DNA of 64,000 bases, taken from the NCBI GenBank assembly GCA_016218975.1, contig JACRCO010000029.1, positions 43,840 to 107,839 on the forward strand, read 5' to 3'. Source of the stretch: Deltaproteobacteria bacterium. Its GTDB lineage: Bacteria; Desulfobacterota; Deferrimicrobia; Deferrimicrobiales; Deferrimicrobiaceae. Positions 45,021 through 52,685 of the stretch are shown here, piece after piece (position 1 is the stretch's first letter; the number at the start of each line of letters is the position of its first letter). The notes under the pieces were generated by a model that worked only from the letters and a program-made list of their open reading frames with translations, ran no database searches and was not told the DNA's origin. The position numbers and the translations under genes are program-made.

Positions 45021-46315
45021 TCGAGTTCGCCGCTGCGATCGCCTTCTGCCTCCTGATGGAGGGATTGTTCACCGGCGCGGAGATGGTCCTCGTCTGCGCC
45101 GATCCCCACAAGCTCACCGAGCGGGCGAGGCGGGGGGAACGCGGTGCGCAGATCGCGCTGGATCTCCTTTCCCGCCCCGAACAGGCAATCTCCACGACGC
45201 TCACGGGGACGAACCTGTTCGTGGTCCTTTCCACCATCATCGCGACGTCGCATTTCCTGCCCGGTTTCGGGGACCGCGCGGAGCTGCTGGCGGTCGCAGC
45301 GGTCACGCCGCTGGTGATCCTGTTCGGGGAGATCGTTCCTAAAAGTTTCGTCCAGCCCCGCGCCGACGCTCTGGCCGGGGGCGCGGCGAGGTTCGTGCGG
45401 TACGCGGGGATCGCGCTTTATCCGTTCGTCGCCGCCGCCTCCTTCTTCGCGCGCCTCCTGTCCAGCCCGTTCGGCGGGGTTCCGCCTATACGCGGCATGG
45501 TTACCCGTGAGGAGCTCCGGCTGATCCTCCAGACGAGCCGGGCGGGGTCGGACGTGGAGCCCCACGAGCGGGTGATGGTGCGCCGCGCCTTCCGTTTCGG
45601 GGAAAAGAAGGTCGCCGATATCTTCCGCCCGCTGGCCCAGGTCGTGGCCCTGCCTGAGGACGCGGTCTGCCGCGAGGCGGCGCAGCTTGCCTCGCGCAGC
45701 GGATACTCGCGTTATCCCGTGTACAAGGACCGGATCGACAGGGTAGTCGGATACGTCCACATTTTCGACCTGGTGGGGAGCTCCCCCGACGCGCCGGTCC
45801 TGCCCTTGCTCCGCAAGGCGCTCTTCGTCCCGGAGTTGATGCCGATCGACGAGCTTATGCGGAACTTCCAGTCGGAGAAGACGTCCTTCGCCGTGGCCGT
45901 CGACGAATTCGGCGGCGTGACGGGGGTCTTGACGGCGGAAGACGTCGTGGAGGAAATCGTCGGGGAGATCGAGGACGAATACGACAGGGGGACGGAATAT
46001 CATAAGAAAATATCGCCGGTCGAATTCCTCGTGCGCGGAAGCATGGAGATCCGGCGCTTCGAGGAGGAGATCGGCGTTCCCCTCCCCGCGGGCGACTACT
46101 CGACGGTGGGCGGGATGCTGATCTCGCTGGCGGAAAAGATTCCTGCCGTGGGGGACACGTTCGCCGTCCCGGGCGCGGAATTCACGGTCGTGCACTCCTC
46201 CGACCGCGCGATCAAGGAAATCCGCGTGCATCTAAAGACGGAGCGGGAAGGGGAAGAGGCGCTGGAGAAGATCGGCGAGAAGCAGGCGGCGGAGCCGGGG
46301 AAGGATAAGGAATGA
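45017..46315 (+). CDS. CNNM/CorC-family membrane protein (DUF21-CBS-CorC_HlyC), copy 2
   Basis: 432 residues, ATG overlapping the previous stop. Same architecture: DUF21 helices (FAAAIAFCLLMEGLFTGAEM, VVLSTIIATSHFLPGFG, AAVTPLVILFGEIVPKSFV), a CBS pair (RYPVYKDRIDRVVGYVHIFD; TSFAVAVDEFGGVTGVLTAE) and CorC_HlyC end (VPLPAGDYSTVGGMLISLAE). Tandem paralogs may form heterodimers for divalent-cation transport. The end overlaps larB by 4 bases; whether that reflects nickel or magnesium handling linked to the Lar pathway is open. Confidence 0.88.
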   Translation: MIEFAAAIAFCLLMEGLFTGAEMVLVCADPHKLTERARRGERGAQIALDLLSRPEQAISTTLTGTNLFVVLSTIIATSHFLPGFGDRAELLAVAAVTPLVILFGEIVPKSFVQPRADALAGGAARFVRYAGIALYPFVAAASFFARLLSSPFGGVPPIRGMVTREELRLILQTSRAGSDVEPHERVMVRRAFRFGEKKVADIFRPLAQVVALPEDAVCREAAQLASRSGYSRYPVYKDRIDRVVGYVHIFDLVGSSPDAPVLPLLRKALFVPELMPIDELMRNFQSEKTSFAVAVDEFGGVTGVLTAEDVVEEIVGEIEDEYDRGTEYHKKISPVEFLVRGSMEIRRFEEEIGVPLPAGDYSTVGGMLISLAEKIPAVGDTFAVPGAEFTVVHSSDRAIKEIRVHLKTEREGEEALEKIGEKQAAEPGKDKE

Positions 46316-47061
46316 CGGCGGAACGGTTGCGCAGGTTGCTCAAGGAAGTCTCGGAAGGGAAGACGTCGGCGGAAGCCGCCTTCCGGGAGATGCGCTCCCT
46401 TCCTTTCGAGATCCTCGGCATGGCGCATGTCGACCATCACCGGTCGATCCGCCAGGGTGTGCCCGAGGTGATCCTCGGCGAAGGGAAGACCGCCGCGCAG
46501 ATCGTCGCCATCGCGCGGGCGATGCGGCGCTCCGGCGCGGGCGTCCTCGTCACGCGCCTTGACCCTGCAAAGCAGAAGGCGATACGGAAGAGCTTCCGCG
46601 AGGCGGTCCTGCACCCGGAGGCGCGCTGCGCGGTGATCCGTTCCGGCAAACCGAAGATTATCGGTAATGGGACGATCCTTGTCGTTACCGCCGGAACATC
46701 CGACATCCCCGTCGCCGAAGAGGCGGCGGTCACGGCGGAATTCCTGGGCAACCGGGTCGACCGGCTCTTCGACGTCGGCGTCGCGGGGATCCACCGGCTT
46801 CTTCTTCAGAAAGAGGCGCTCCTCTCCGCCCGGGTCCTCGTCGTGGTCGCCGGCATGGAAGGCGCGCTCGCCTCGGTAGTCGGTGGCCTTACCGACAAGC
46901 CCGTCATCGCCGTCCCCACCAGCGTCGGCTACGGAGCGAGCTTCGGCGGTGTCTCGGCCCTGCTGGGGATGCTCAACTCCTGTTCCCCGACCGTCGCCGT
47001 CGTGAACATCGACAACGGCTTCGGCGCAGGCGTCCTTTCCTCTGTGATCAACCGGCTGTAA
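46312..47061 (+). CDS. larB: Nickel-pincer cofactor biosynthesis protein LarB
   Basis: 249 residues, ATG overlapping the previous gene. PurE-like carboxylase that carboxylates and hydrolyses nicotinic acid adenine dinucleotide in the first step of nickel-pincer nucleotide synthesis. Motifs: HVDHHRSIRQGVPEVILGEG, ILVVTAGTSDIPVAEEA, VFDVGVAGIHR-like (LFDVGVAGIHRLL), VVAGMEGALASVVGGL and VPTSVGYGASFGGVSALLGM, ending VVNIDNGFGAGV. The 3' terminal 54 bases are repeated exactly at 48870-48923. larC is 6.8 kb downstream; no larE is seen. Confidence 0.95.
   Translation: MTAERLRRLLKEVSEGKTSAEAAFREMRSLPFEILGMAHVDHHRSIRQGVPEVILGEGKTAAQIVAIARAMRRSGAGVLVTRLDPAKQKAIRKSFREAVLHPEARCAVIRSGKPKIIGNGTILVVTAGTSDIPVAEEAAVTAEFLGNRVDRLFDVGVAGIHRLLLQKEALLSARVLVVVAGMEGALASVVGGLTDKPVIAVPTSVGYGASFGGVSALLGMLNSCSPTVAVVNIDNGFGAGVLSSVINRL
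47008..47061 (+). repeat. 54-bp direct repeat, left copy (3' end of larB)
   Basis: The last 54 bases of larB, from ATCGACAACGGC to the TAA stop, are identical to 48870-48923. A duplicated gene 3' end of this size is the usual footprint of integration at a gene end (attL/attR style), or of a recombination duplication. Confidence 0.9.
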
Positions 47062-47196
47062 TCCCGACCCGAAGCAGCACGCGTTTTCCACCCCGTTCGT
47101 ATAGAACGACCCACCCGACAACGTTATTTCAGGACGTATTTCTACCGGCAAATCGTGCGTTTTTCTGAAAAATATTGACAGATACTTTTTTCCTTC

Positions 47197-47286
47197 TACG
47201 ACCACAACGTCCGTCGGGTCCGGGATCTTCCCTGCGGCGACACGCGGGTGTACCTGGAGATCCCGATCCGGCGGGTCCTGTGCAGA
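47197..47286 (+). pseudogene. Remnant of an ISL3-family transposase (N-terminal zinc-finger part)
   Basis: Reading from 47197 the translation begins YDHNVRRVRDLPCGDTRVYL and continues EIPIRRVLCR, which closely resembles the conserved region after the first Cys pair in ISL3/IS204/IS1001-type transposases. Sequence before and after this 30-codon piece does not continue the family, so only a fragment survives. It marks past mobile-element activity between larB and HigBA. Confidence 0.6.
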
Positions 47287-47561
47287 AGGACTTTGCCAAG
47301 GAAGTGTACACCGGGCACGGGGGACGCCGCTCGTGGGCCGCCCGTACGGCCCGCCGCCCCCTCCAGAGGGCTCCCCGACGATCAAGGTCAAGAGCCGGAG
47401 CATCACGCCGTGCGCGATGGAAGGCGCGTGAGCGCCGGTCTCCGTGCTCAGCCTTCGGCCCTCTTGTGGGGCCTCCGCACCTGCGCGCGGAGCCCTTGCC
47501 GCAATTGCCGCGCTGGGCTATACTGCGATACGTAATACTCGAAGGAGAATAGGCGGAAACC
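47287..47561. other. Non-coding stretch upstream of higB
   Basis: About 275 GC-rich bases after the transposase remnant. Open frames exist on both strands but none has a credible composition or family. The last 60 bases presumably carry the higBA promoter; AGGAGA at 47541-47546 precedes the GTG of higB by about 15 bases. Confidence 0.4.
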
Positions 47562-47840
47562 GTGATCAAGTCCTTCAAGAGCAAGGAAACGGAAATGCTC
47601 TTCAACGATCGACCGGTGATCCGCTTCCGGGCCTTCGAACGTCCGGCGCGCCGCAAGCTCCTCTATCTGCACCGGGCGAAGACGTTGCACGACTTGGCCG
47701 TCCCGCCTGCGAATCAGTTGGAATCGCTGAAGAGGGACCGGAAAGGGCAGCACAGTATCCGGATCAACGACCAGTGGCGTATCTGCTTCCGCTGGCATGA
47801 AGGCGACGCCTACGACGTGGAGATCGTGGATTACCACTGA
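47562..47840 (+). CDS. higB: HigB/RelE-family toxin (plasmid-maintenance killer type)
   Basis: 92 residues, GTG start. Type II toxin with a RelE-like fold: MIKSFKSKETEMLFND, ARRKLLYLHRAKTLHDLAVP, LKRDRKGQHSIRINDQWRIC FRW (split here) and YDVEIVDYH at the end. The conserved SIRINDQWRICFRW block is the ribosome-dependent mRNase signature of HigB. The toxin gene precedes the antitoxin, as is typical for hig loci. Confidence 0.94.
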   Translation: MIKSFKSKETEMLFNDRPVIRFRAFERPARRKLLYLHRAKTLHDLAVPPANQLESLKRDRKGQHSIRINDQWRICFRWHEGDAYDVEIVDYH

Positions 47841-47883
47841 TCCCGGAAGACGAGCAAACCGGAAGACCGAGAAGGAGGCCGTT

Positions 47884-48189
47884 GTGCCCAAGAAACTGCT
47901 GGAACCCATTCCCCCTGGAGAAATCCTCCTCGAAGAGTTCATGAAACCGCTGGGGGTCAGCATCAACAAGCTGGCCCGGGACATCGACGTGCCGCCGGGG
48001 CGGATCAGCGAGATCGTCAACGGCAAGCGGGCCGTCACGGCGGATACGGCGCTGCGGCTGGGCCGCTACTTCGGCGTCTCGCCGGAGATCTGGCTGACTC
48101 TGCAGGCGGACTACGAATTGCGCGTGGCCAGGCGGGTTGCGGGAAAGGAGATCGAGGCCCGCGTCCGGCCGTTCAGAGCCGCATCTTAG
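47884..48189 (+). CDS. higA: HigA-family antitoxin (XRE helix-turn-helix)
   Basis: 101 residues from the GTG at 47884, preceded by GAAGGAGG. The helix-turn-helix includes ILLEEFMKPLGVSINKLARD, IDVPPGRISEIVNGKRAVTA and DTALRLGRYFGVSPEIWLTL, followed by QADYELRVARR, the classical HigA pattern. It neutralises HigB and represses the operon. Confidence 0.94.
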   Translation: MPKKLLEPIPPGEILLEEFMKPLGVSINKLARDIDVPPGRISEIVNGKRAVTADTALRLGRYFGVSPEIWLTLQADYELRVARRVAGKEIEARVRPFRAAS

Positions 48190-48277
48190 AACCTCATCTT
48201 CGTTCCCTGCGTCCCGCTTCTTCCTTTAGCCGCTTGCCCCTGATACGATTCAAAAGTATGCATACCGGGGCAGCTAA

Positions 48278-48412
48278 AGAGAGAAGCCCCTCCGTGCGAT
48301 CGTCCCACATTCCTTAAAACCGGCGTCAGGGGTCATCGACACCTTCCAGGATCGGAAGGGGATGGCCAAGCCGTACCAGGTTAGGCAGCTCTTGACAGTG
48401 ATCGAGAAATAG
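48278..48412 (+). other. Degenerate short frame upstream of hicB (possible toxin remnant)
   Basis: An open frame without a start codon runs from 48278 to a TAG at 48410-48412, ending KPYQVRQLLTVIEK. It lies exactly where a HicA toxin gene would be expected, 17 bases before hicB, but the translation does not clearly match HicA. It may be a decayed toxin gene or chance. Confidence 0.25.
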
Positions 48413-48429
48413 CAGTTGGGAGAAGAAGG

Positions 48430-48741
48430 ATGAAGTACGCGATTGTCGTTGCTTACAGCGACGAGGATCGGGGGTACATTGCCACTGCGCCGGAACTCCC
48501 GGGCTGCTCTGCGTTCGGAGAGACAGAGGAAGAAGCTATCAAGGAAGTGAAGATCGCTGCCTCCCTCTGGCTCTCCGCTGCAAAAAAGGCGGGGCGTCCG
48601 ATCCCCAAGCCTATCGTCGAAAAGAAGTTCAAGGGGCGGTTCCCGCTTCGCATCCCGGAGGATCTTCGTCGCAGACTCGAGCTGGAAGCGAAAAGGAGAG
48701 GGGTCTCGCTGAACGAGCTGATCCTCCGGAAGATCGCCTGA
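48430..48741 (+). CDS. hicB: HicB-family antitoxin
   Basis: 103 residues, ATG after GGGAGAAGAAGG. N-terminal HicB partial RNase-H fold (YAIVVAYSDEDRGYIATAPE followed by LPGCSAFGETEEEAIKEVK) and C-terminal ribbon-helix-helix (GRFPLRIPEDLRRRLELEAK, RRGVSLNELILRKI). HicB normally binds and inhibits the mRNase HicA. No intact hicA is adjacent, so this is an orphan antitoxin. Confidence 0.9.
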   Translation: MKYAIVVAYSDEDRGYIATAPELPGCSAFGETEEEAIKEVKIAASLWLSAAKKAGRPIPKPIVEKKFKGRFPLRIPEDLRRRLELEAKRRGVSLNELILRKIA

Positions 48742-48833
48742 TGCCCACCGCCCGTTTCCTGCCCGTGTGGCCGCACCGGGCGCGCTTCTACGCACGCGCC
48801 TTCTTCCGGCAGTTCAAGGACCTCGAGTCCTGA
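48741..48833 (+). CDS. Possible 30-residue peptide following hicB
   Basis: An ATG overlapping the hicB stop opens a 30-codon frame, MPTARFLPVWPHRARFYARA then FFRQFKDLES. No family recognised. It could be a truncated gene end brought in with the element, or noise. Confidence 0.2.
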   Translation: MPTARFLPVWPHRARFYARAFFRQFKDLES

Positions 48834-48869
48834 ATGCCGCTCACTCCGAGCCGATCCGGCCGGGCATTA

Positions 48870-48923
48870 ATCGACAACGGCTTCGGCGCAGGCGTCCTTT
48901 CCTCTGTGATCAACCGGCTGTAA
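48870..48923 (+). repeat. 54-bp direct repeat, right copy
   Basis: Identical over 54 bases to the larB 3' end at 47008-47061, including the stop codon. Beyond it the sequences diverge (one extra A, then ATCCACCC instead of TCCCGACCC). The 1.8 kb between the copies holds the transposase remnant, higBA and hicB. Confidence 0.9.
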
Positions 48924-49010
48924 ATCCACCCGGGTCGGCTGCTTTTTGCCCGGACGCATTGCCCCGACAGTCCAACGTTTGGTCGCGCTCGATGGGATAT
49001 CGAATCATAC

Positions 49011-49292
49011 ATGATTTGTATGAGAGATTTCCCTGTGTGGAATTGCGTTATGGGCAAGACATTGTTCGACATCGAAGTGCTCCCGCATCTTCTGTGGGAC
49101 TACGACGTTCCAAAGGATCGCTGGGCCACGGAGGATTTTTTCGTGCTTTACCTATCCCGTCTCCTTAACGAGGGAACGGCAAAGGAGGTGGGTACCGTTC
49201 CATTCCGGTTAATCCGCGAATACCTGCCGCGTCTTTCCCTGCGGTCCGACGTTCGTCGGCTTTGGGAACTTTATTTTCGCATGGCTGCGTAG
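49011..49292 (+). CDS. Hypothetical protein, DUF6922-like (AbiEii-associated)
   Basis: 93 residues from ATG 49011; an ATG at 49050 would give 80. The sequence TLFDIEVLPHLLWDYDVPKD, RWATEDFFVLYLSRLLNEGT and FRLIREYLPRLSLRSDVRRL resembles small proteins encoded just before AbiEii-type nucleotidyltransferases (DUF6922-like), which may be their antitoxin partners. The next frame is indeed an AbiEii-like C-terminal fragment. Function inferred; local base composition is less GC-rich than its neighbours. Confidence 0.55.
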   Translation: MICMRDFPVWNCVMGKTLFDIEVLPHLLWDYDVPKDRWATEDFFVLYLSRLLNEGTAKEVGTVPFRLIREYLPRLSLRSDVRRLWELYFRMAA

Positions 49293-49298
49293 TTCTTA

Positions 49299-49547
49299 AT
49301 GGAGATCCTCACAGACTTCGTCGACGTTTTTTTCATGGATCGCGATCTCGTCCCGCTTCCGCTACTGATCGGGACGGCAAAGAAGAAGCACGTCGGGTTG
49401 GACGACTATTGGCTCGCGGTGGCCTTCTCCAAGGTCGAAAGCATTTCCATCCTTCCGCGGATGGTCCGGCCGTTGAACGTTGAGGAACTAAGGGGATTTT
49501 TCGCCGCGGCGGCGAGGAACCTGCTCGAAAAAATCGGCCGGGACTGA
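49299..49547 (+). pseudogene. C-terminal fragment of an AbiEii-like nucleotidyltransferase toxin
   Basis: 82 residues. The start, MEILTDFVDVFFMDRDLVP, reads like the internal KDFVDLYF motif of AbiEii/AbiGii nucleotidyltransferases; the end, LPRMVRPLNVEELRGFFAAA, resembles their C-terminus. The N-terminal catalytic part with the GGT-type site is absent, so the gene is probably 5'-truncated and inactive. It follows its presumed partner after 6 bases. Confidence 0.55.
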
Positions 49548-49554
49548 CGATATC

Positions 49555-50283
49555 TCATCGGTTCGCCGGCGCGAGGACCAGCTCTTTCCCGTGGAAGGGG
49601 CAATATTTGAACGCGCCGCTGAATGTCTCGCCGTCCACCGGGCACTGTTTTTTGGGAAGCAGCGCCCCGAGCGGAAGGCGCCACTTGTGCGTTTCCTTGC
49701 CCAGCCGGATCGCGAAGGAACCCTCCGCCAGCGGATCGGCGATCGGCGTTTTCCCGTCCGTGAGGCTCGGGAAGTACACGAAATAGAGATGTTCGCCCAT
49801 CGGGCCGAGCATGTTCGCGATCACGGGCCTGAGGATTGAGATGAGGTTCCTCGCATCCGGCGTGACGGCGCTGATCGCGATGGGGCGGTATTCCTTCCCG
49901 TTGCGGTCGACCAGGGCCAGGTTGGAGCGCAGGATGTCCTCGGATTTCCACATGACGCCTCCCAGGGGCCCCATCTCCCCCTGTACCGCCGCGACCAGGG
50001 TGTACGGCGAGAGAACCTTGTCGAACTGCTCCAACTGGTCCTTGCTGGCGTTAGGATCGGAGGCGGCAATGGATGCGCGCCAGTACAGCGTGGGGATCCA
50101 CCATACGAGCCCGAGCTCCCTCGGCGACTGGTTTTCCCGCTGCGTTTCCTTGACGAGAGCCTGCAACCCCGCGTGGTCCAGCACCGGCGGAGCCGCATCC
50201 GCGCAAAGCCCGTAACCCGGCGTAATGCACAGCAGGAACATCGCCAACGGCAATAGTGCCAGGAATCTCATTTTCCCGTTCAT
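49555..50283 (-). CDS. Exported hypothetical protein with C-terminal zinc-ribbon-like motif
   Basis: 242 residues. Signal peptide FLALLPLAMFLLCITPGYGL then CADA; Cys after G-L may be a lipobox-like site but lacks a clear +1 context. Mid-region VVAAVQGEMGPLGGVMWKSE-like residues and LYFVYFPSLTDGKTPIAD; the C-terminus has CPVDGETFSGAFKYCPFHGK, a CxnCPxH arrangement suggestive of metal binding. No family recognised. It is the last gene of a minus-strand group of exported proteins. Confidence 0.75.
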   Translation of the reverse strand: MNGKMRFLALLPLAMFLLCITPGYGLCADAAPPVLDHAGLQALVKETQRENQSPRELGLVWWIPTLYWRASIAASDPNASKDQLEQFDKVLSPYTLVAAVQGEMGPLGGVMWKSEDILRSNLALVDRNGKEYRPIAISAVTPDARNLISILRPVIANMLGPMGEHLYFVYFPSLTDGKTPIADPLAEGSFAIRLGKETHKWRLPLGALLPKKQCPVDGETFSGAFKYCPFHGKELVLAPANR

Positions 50284-50389
50284 AACGCCTCCGCGCCCCG
50301 GATTCGATTTTCCTTATTGTTCGCTTTCAAGGTGTTCACCGCCGTATCTTAGCGCAACGAGGCGAGGGAAAGAAGTCCGTCGGTCCCGG

Positions 50390-51025
50390 TTAATCCTTCT
50401 TCAGCCCCTGCCACCAAGTCACCGAGGTCAGGTGCGCGAGCAACTGGTTGAAATGATCTTCCAGGGATATCGAAAAGCACTCCCCGAAATGAGCCTTGAA
50501 CGTGTCATCTGTCGCTCCTTCTCCGGTGATCGTGTTTTCGTAGATGACATTCCCTTTTCTATCGGCGATGGTCCACTTGATCGTCGTCGTGCACACCCGC
50601 CGCAAGTCTTTCATGTCACGGTAACGCGCTTCCATCACCTGTCCTGATGCAATGACGTCGACGTTCAATCGGCCGATGTCCGTCACGGAATCGTCGATGA
50701 TCGATACCTCGGCGAATGCGGAACGATACGCCTTCTCGGCCCCCCGCGCCAATCCTTCCCCCAGGTTGATCTCGTGGAACCTGTTTCCGGAGGGCGGTTT
50801 AAGGTTTTTCAACGCGCCGCTGACGTACAGTCCCGCCCGCAAGGGGATCTTTCCTGAAGAAGGTTTCGTTATTTTGAGGTTCTCTCTCACGTTGTGATGA
50901 ACGACGCATCCGGGAAGTCCGAGCGCTGCCACCACCATTAAAGTACACGCCGCAGCCAGCAGTTTCGATTCGAGGGATCGAAGGGACGGCCGACAATCAG
51001 CAGGGTGTTCAATTTTCCGGCTCAT
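50390..51025 (-). CDS. Putative lipoprotein
   Basis: 211 residues. Long basic N-terminus, then LLAAACTLMVVAALGLPGC with the lipobox LPGC (Cys about residue 40), so membrane-anchored after signal peptidase II. The mature part has VSIIDDSVTDIGRLNVDVIA and TIKWTIADRKGNVIYENTIT, reminiscent of YajG/DUF4136-type lipoproteins. It overlaps the upstream gene by 17 bases. Function unknown. Confidence 0.78.
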   Translation of the reverse strand: MSRKIEHPADCRPSLRSLESKLLAAACTLMVVAALGLPGCVVHHNVRENLKITKPSSGKIPLRAGLYVSGALKNLKPPSGNRFHEINLGEGLARGAEKAYRSAFAEVSIIDDSVTDIGRLNVDVIASGQVMEARYRDMKDLRRVCTTTIKWTIADRKGNVIYENTITGEGATDDTFKAHFGECFSISLEDHFNQLLAHLTSVTWWQGLKKD

Positions 51026-51728
51026 GCCGGGGTACCTCCAGTTTTGTTTTTATCCCTTGCAGAGGGAAATCGTATTCGATCCGGTTCGTCAACTCTCCCG
51101 ATCCGATTCTCGCGAGAGATAGCGCGAGCAATTCGACTCGCTCGATGTTTTTCGGATACGTCGTGTAGAAGAAGATGAAGCCCGAGTTGGTTTCGCCCGG
51201 GAATACCATCCTGTCTTTCAGCGCTTTTTTCCGGATGTTCAAGTCGATTTCGTTCATGTCGGCGTGATCCATGTTCGGAGGCGCCAGCAATCCCATCAAC
51301 CCGAAACTTACGACATTTGCAACCCTTGCCGATTCCACCCTCTTCTTGAGTTCGGGCAGCGCCACTTCGTGGTCGTACAGGGGTTTAAGCCTTGTACCGT
51401 CCATGTTCCGAAGGAAAAACATGTCCCTGCTCTGCCGGACGGGTTGCCCGCTATTGTTGGTGATCGTCACGTAAACCGGGAATACCCCGTATTGAATGAG
51501 ATTAAATCCGAAGAAATCCTTCGCCCGGGCTTCTTCCGCGACCGGATCGATTGCGACCGTAATCCCTTCCCGCACTTGCCGGTGCCGGTATTCGGCCAAA
51601 GTTCGCGCCGGCGCTTCGGCAAACTGCCTCGACGCGCATGCCGGGGTCATCGTGAAAAGAAGGAGAACAAGCAGCGCCCCCCTTATGGCGTTCCGGAGGG
51701 CAGGCGCGTTTTCGAGGCGCGTCCGCAT
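51009..51728 (-). CDS. Putative lipoprotein
   Basis: 239 residues from the ATG at 51728, which overlaps the preceding stop and has AAGGGGG just upstream (ATG 51731 is the alternative). Signal sequence GALLVLLLFTMTPAC with Cys in a TPAC lipobox. The mature part includes ITVAIDPVAEEARAKDFFGF, GVFPVYVTITNNSGQPV and IRKKALKDRMVFPGETNSGF, a beta-rich pattern seen in lipoproteins of unknown function. Middle member of the three-gene operon. Confidence 0.78.
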   Translation of the reverse strand: MRTRLENAPALRNAIRGALLVLLLFTMTPACASRQFAEAPARTLAEYRHRQVREGITVAIDPVAEEARAKDFFGFNLIQYGVFPVYVTITNNSGQPVRQSRDMFFLRNMDGTRLKPLYDHEVALPELKKRVESARVANVVSFGLMGLLAPPNMDHADMNEIDLNIRKKALKDRMVFPGETNSGFIFFYTTYPKNIERVELLALSLARIGSGELTNRIEYDFPLQGIKTKLEVPRHEPEN

Positions 51729-52345
51729 CATTTCCCCCTTGATATTTTTTCGACGGAATCCAGCCAGCGGACTACCCTGGGAATCGGGGGCAGATCGTGC
51801 GTAAGGTAACCGATGGGATGTTTCACCCGGGAAGCATCCCCCTTTTTCACGATGTACCATCCGGATTTGTCGTCCGGCTCCAGCCGCCCTGCCGAGATCA
51901 GGCAATCTTCCGTAAATGATTCCTTGTCGGGGTTTTCGCTGGTTATGGCATTGAAAATTTCAAAGATCTGTCTTTTCGCGATAGCGGCCTTGAAGAAATT
52001 TGCGAATTGAAGCTCCGTCGTTACGAAGTATTTCATCATGTTTTCTCTTTGCCCTTCCGTCATAGGGCCATGCAGCGTCTGCAATACAAGTTGTTTTTCG
52101 ATGTACGGCCCCGAAGGGATTACGATCAAAGCCGACCCGATCTTCGGTTTTTCCGTCCTGTTTATTTGCTTGAGCCATGAATCGAGATCTTTCTGGCGGG
52201 CGGCGAGTGCGAGATCAGGAGATTCATACATAACTCCGTTGTAACGGGGCATGATTTTCGACGTAGTGCAGCCGGTGAGGGTAACGAACGACAGAATTAT
52301 CGAAATCAGGAAAGTTAACGAGGACCGGTATCTCCCATGGTTCAT
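51728..52345 (-). CDS. Putative lipoprotein
   Basis: 205 residues from the ATG at 52345, preceded by GGAGGCGCG. Signal LTFLISIILSFVTLTGC ends in a perfect LTGC lipobox. The mature part (YNGVMYESPDLALAARQKDL, SALIVIPSGPYIEKQLVLQT, YFVTTELQFANFFKAAIAKR) is not recognised. First gene of the operon; the two downstream proteins are also predicted lipoproteins, suggesting an envelope complex. Confidence 0.78.
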   Translation of the reverse strand: MNHGRYRSSLTFLISIILSFVTLTGCTTSKIMPRYNGVMYESPDLALAARQKDLDSWLKQINRTEKPKIGSALIVIPSGPYIEKQLVLQTLHGPMTEGQRENMMKYFVTTELQFANFFKAAIAKRQIFEIFNAITSENPDKESFTEDCLISAGRLEPDDKSGWYIVKKGDASRVKHPIGYLTHDLPPIPRVVRWLDSVEKISRGK

Positions 52346-52685
52346 GCCGCGCCTCCGCTGTGACGATTTCTTTTTGCATGATTGATAAGTGGTCGACATT
52401 TCATGTTGGTTTACGAGTTGGAGCTGTATTTACAGGGGGATTGCAACTGAAAGGAAAGCGATTCCTTTTCATCGAACCCGTACCCGGCAATAGAATGAAT
52501 GTATATGATCGATGCTATGCTGGCAGGAGTCTATCGCAACCGTTTCCGGTTATCAAACAATTTTAGGTAGTATGCTTGAGGTCCTCGCGGAAGTGCGCGC
52601 TCAGGACCGGCGTTCGAACGGTTGCAAGGTATCCGTCGGGCGTGGGGGACGAAATTCCGCGGGCCGGCGGTAGGGAACAGTTGGC
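52346..52685. other. Intergenic region upstream of the lipoprotein operon
   Basis: 340 bases between the lipoprotein start and the nucleotidyltransferase stop. It is AT-richer from 52360 to 52580 and probably contains the minus-strand promoter. No gene, repeat or consensus element was recognised. Confidence 0.45.

Noticed and set aside
47175..47552. 125-codon plus-strand frame before higB
   Set aside because: TTG start without ribosome site and Arg/Pro-rich composition; the real signal in the region is a transposase fragment in another frame.
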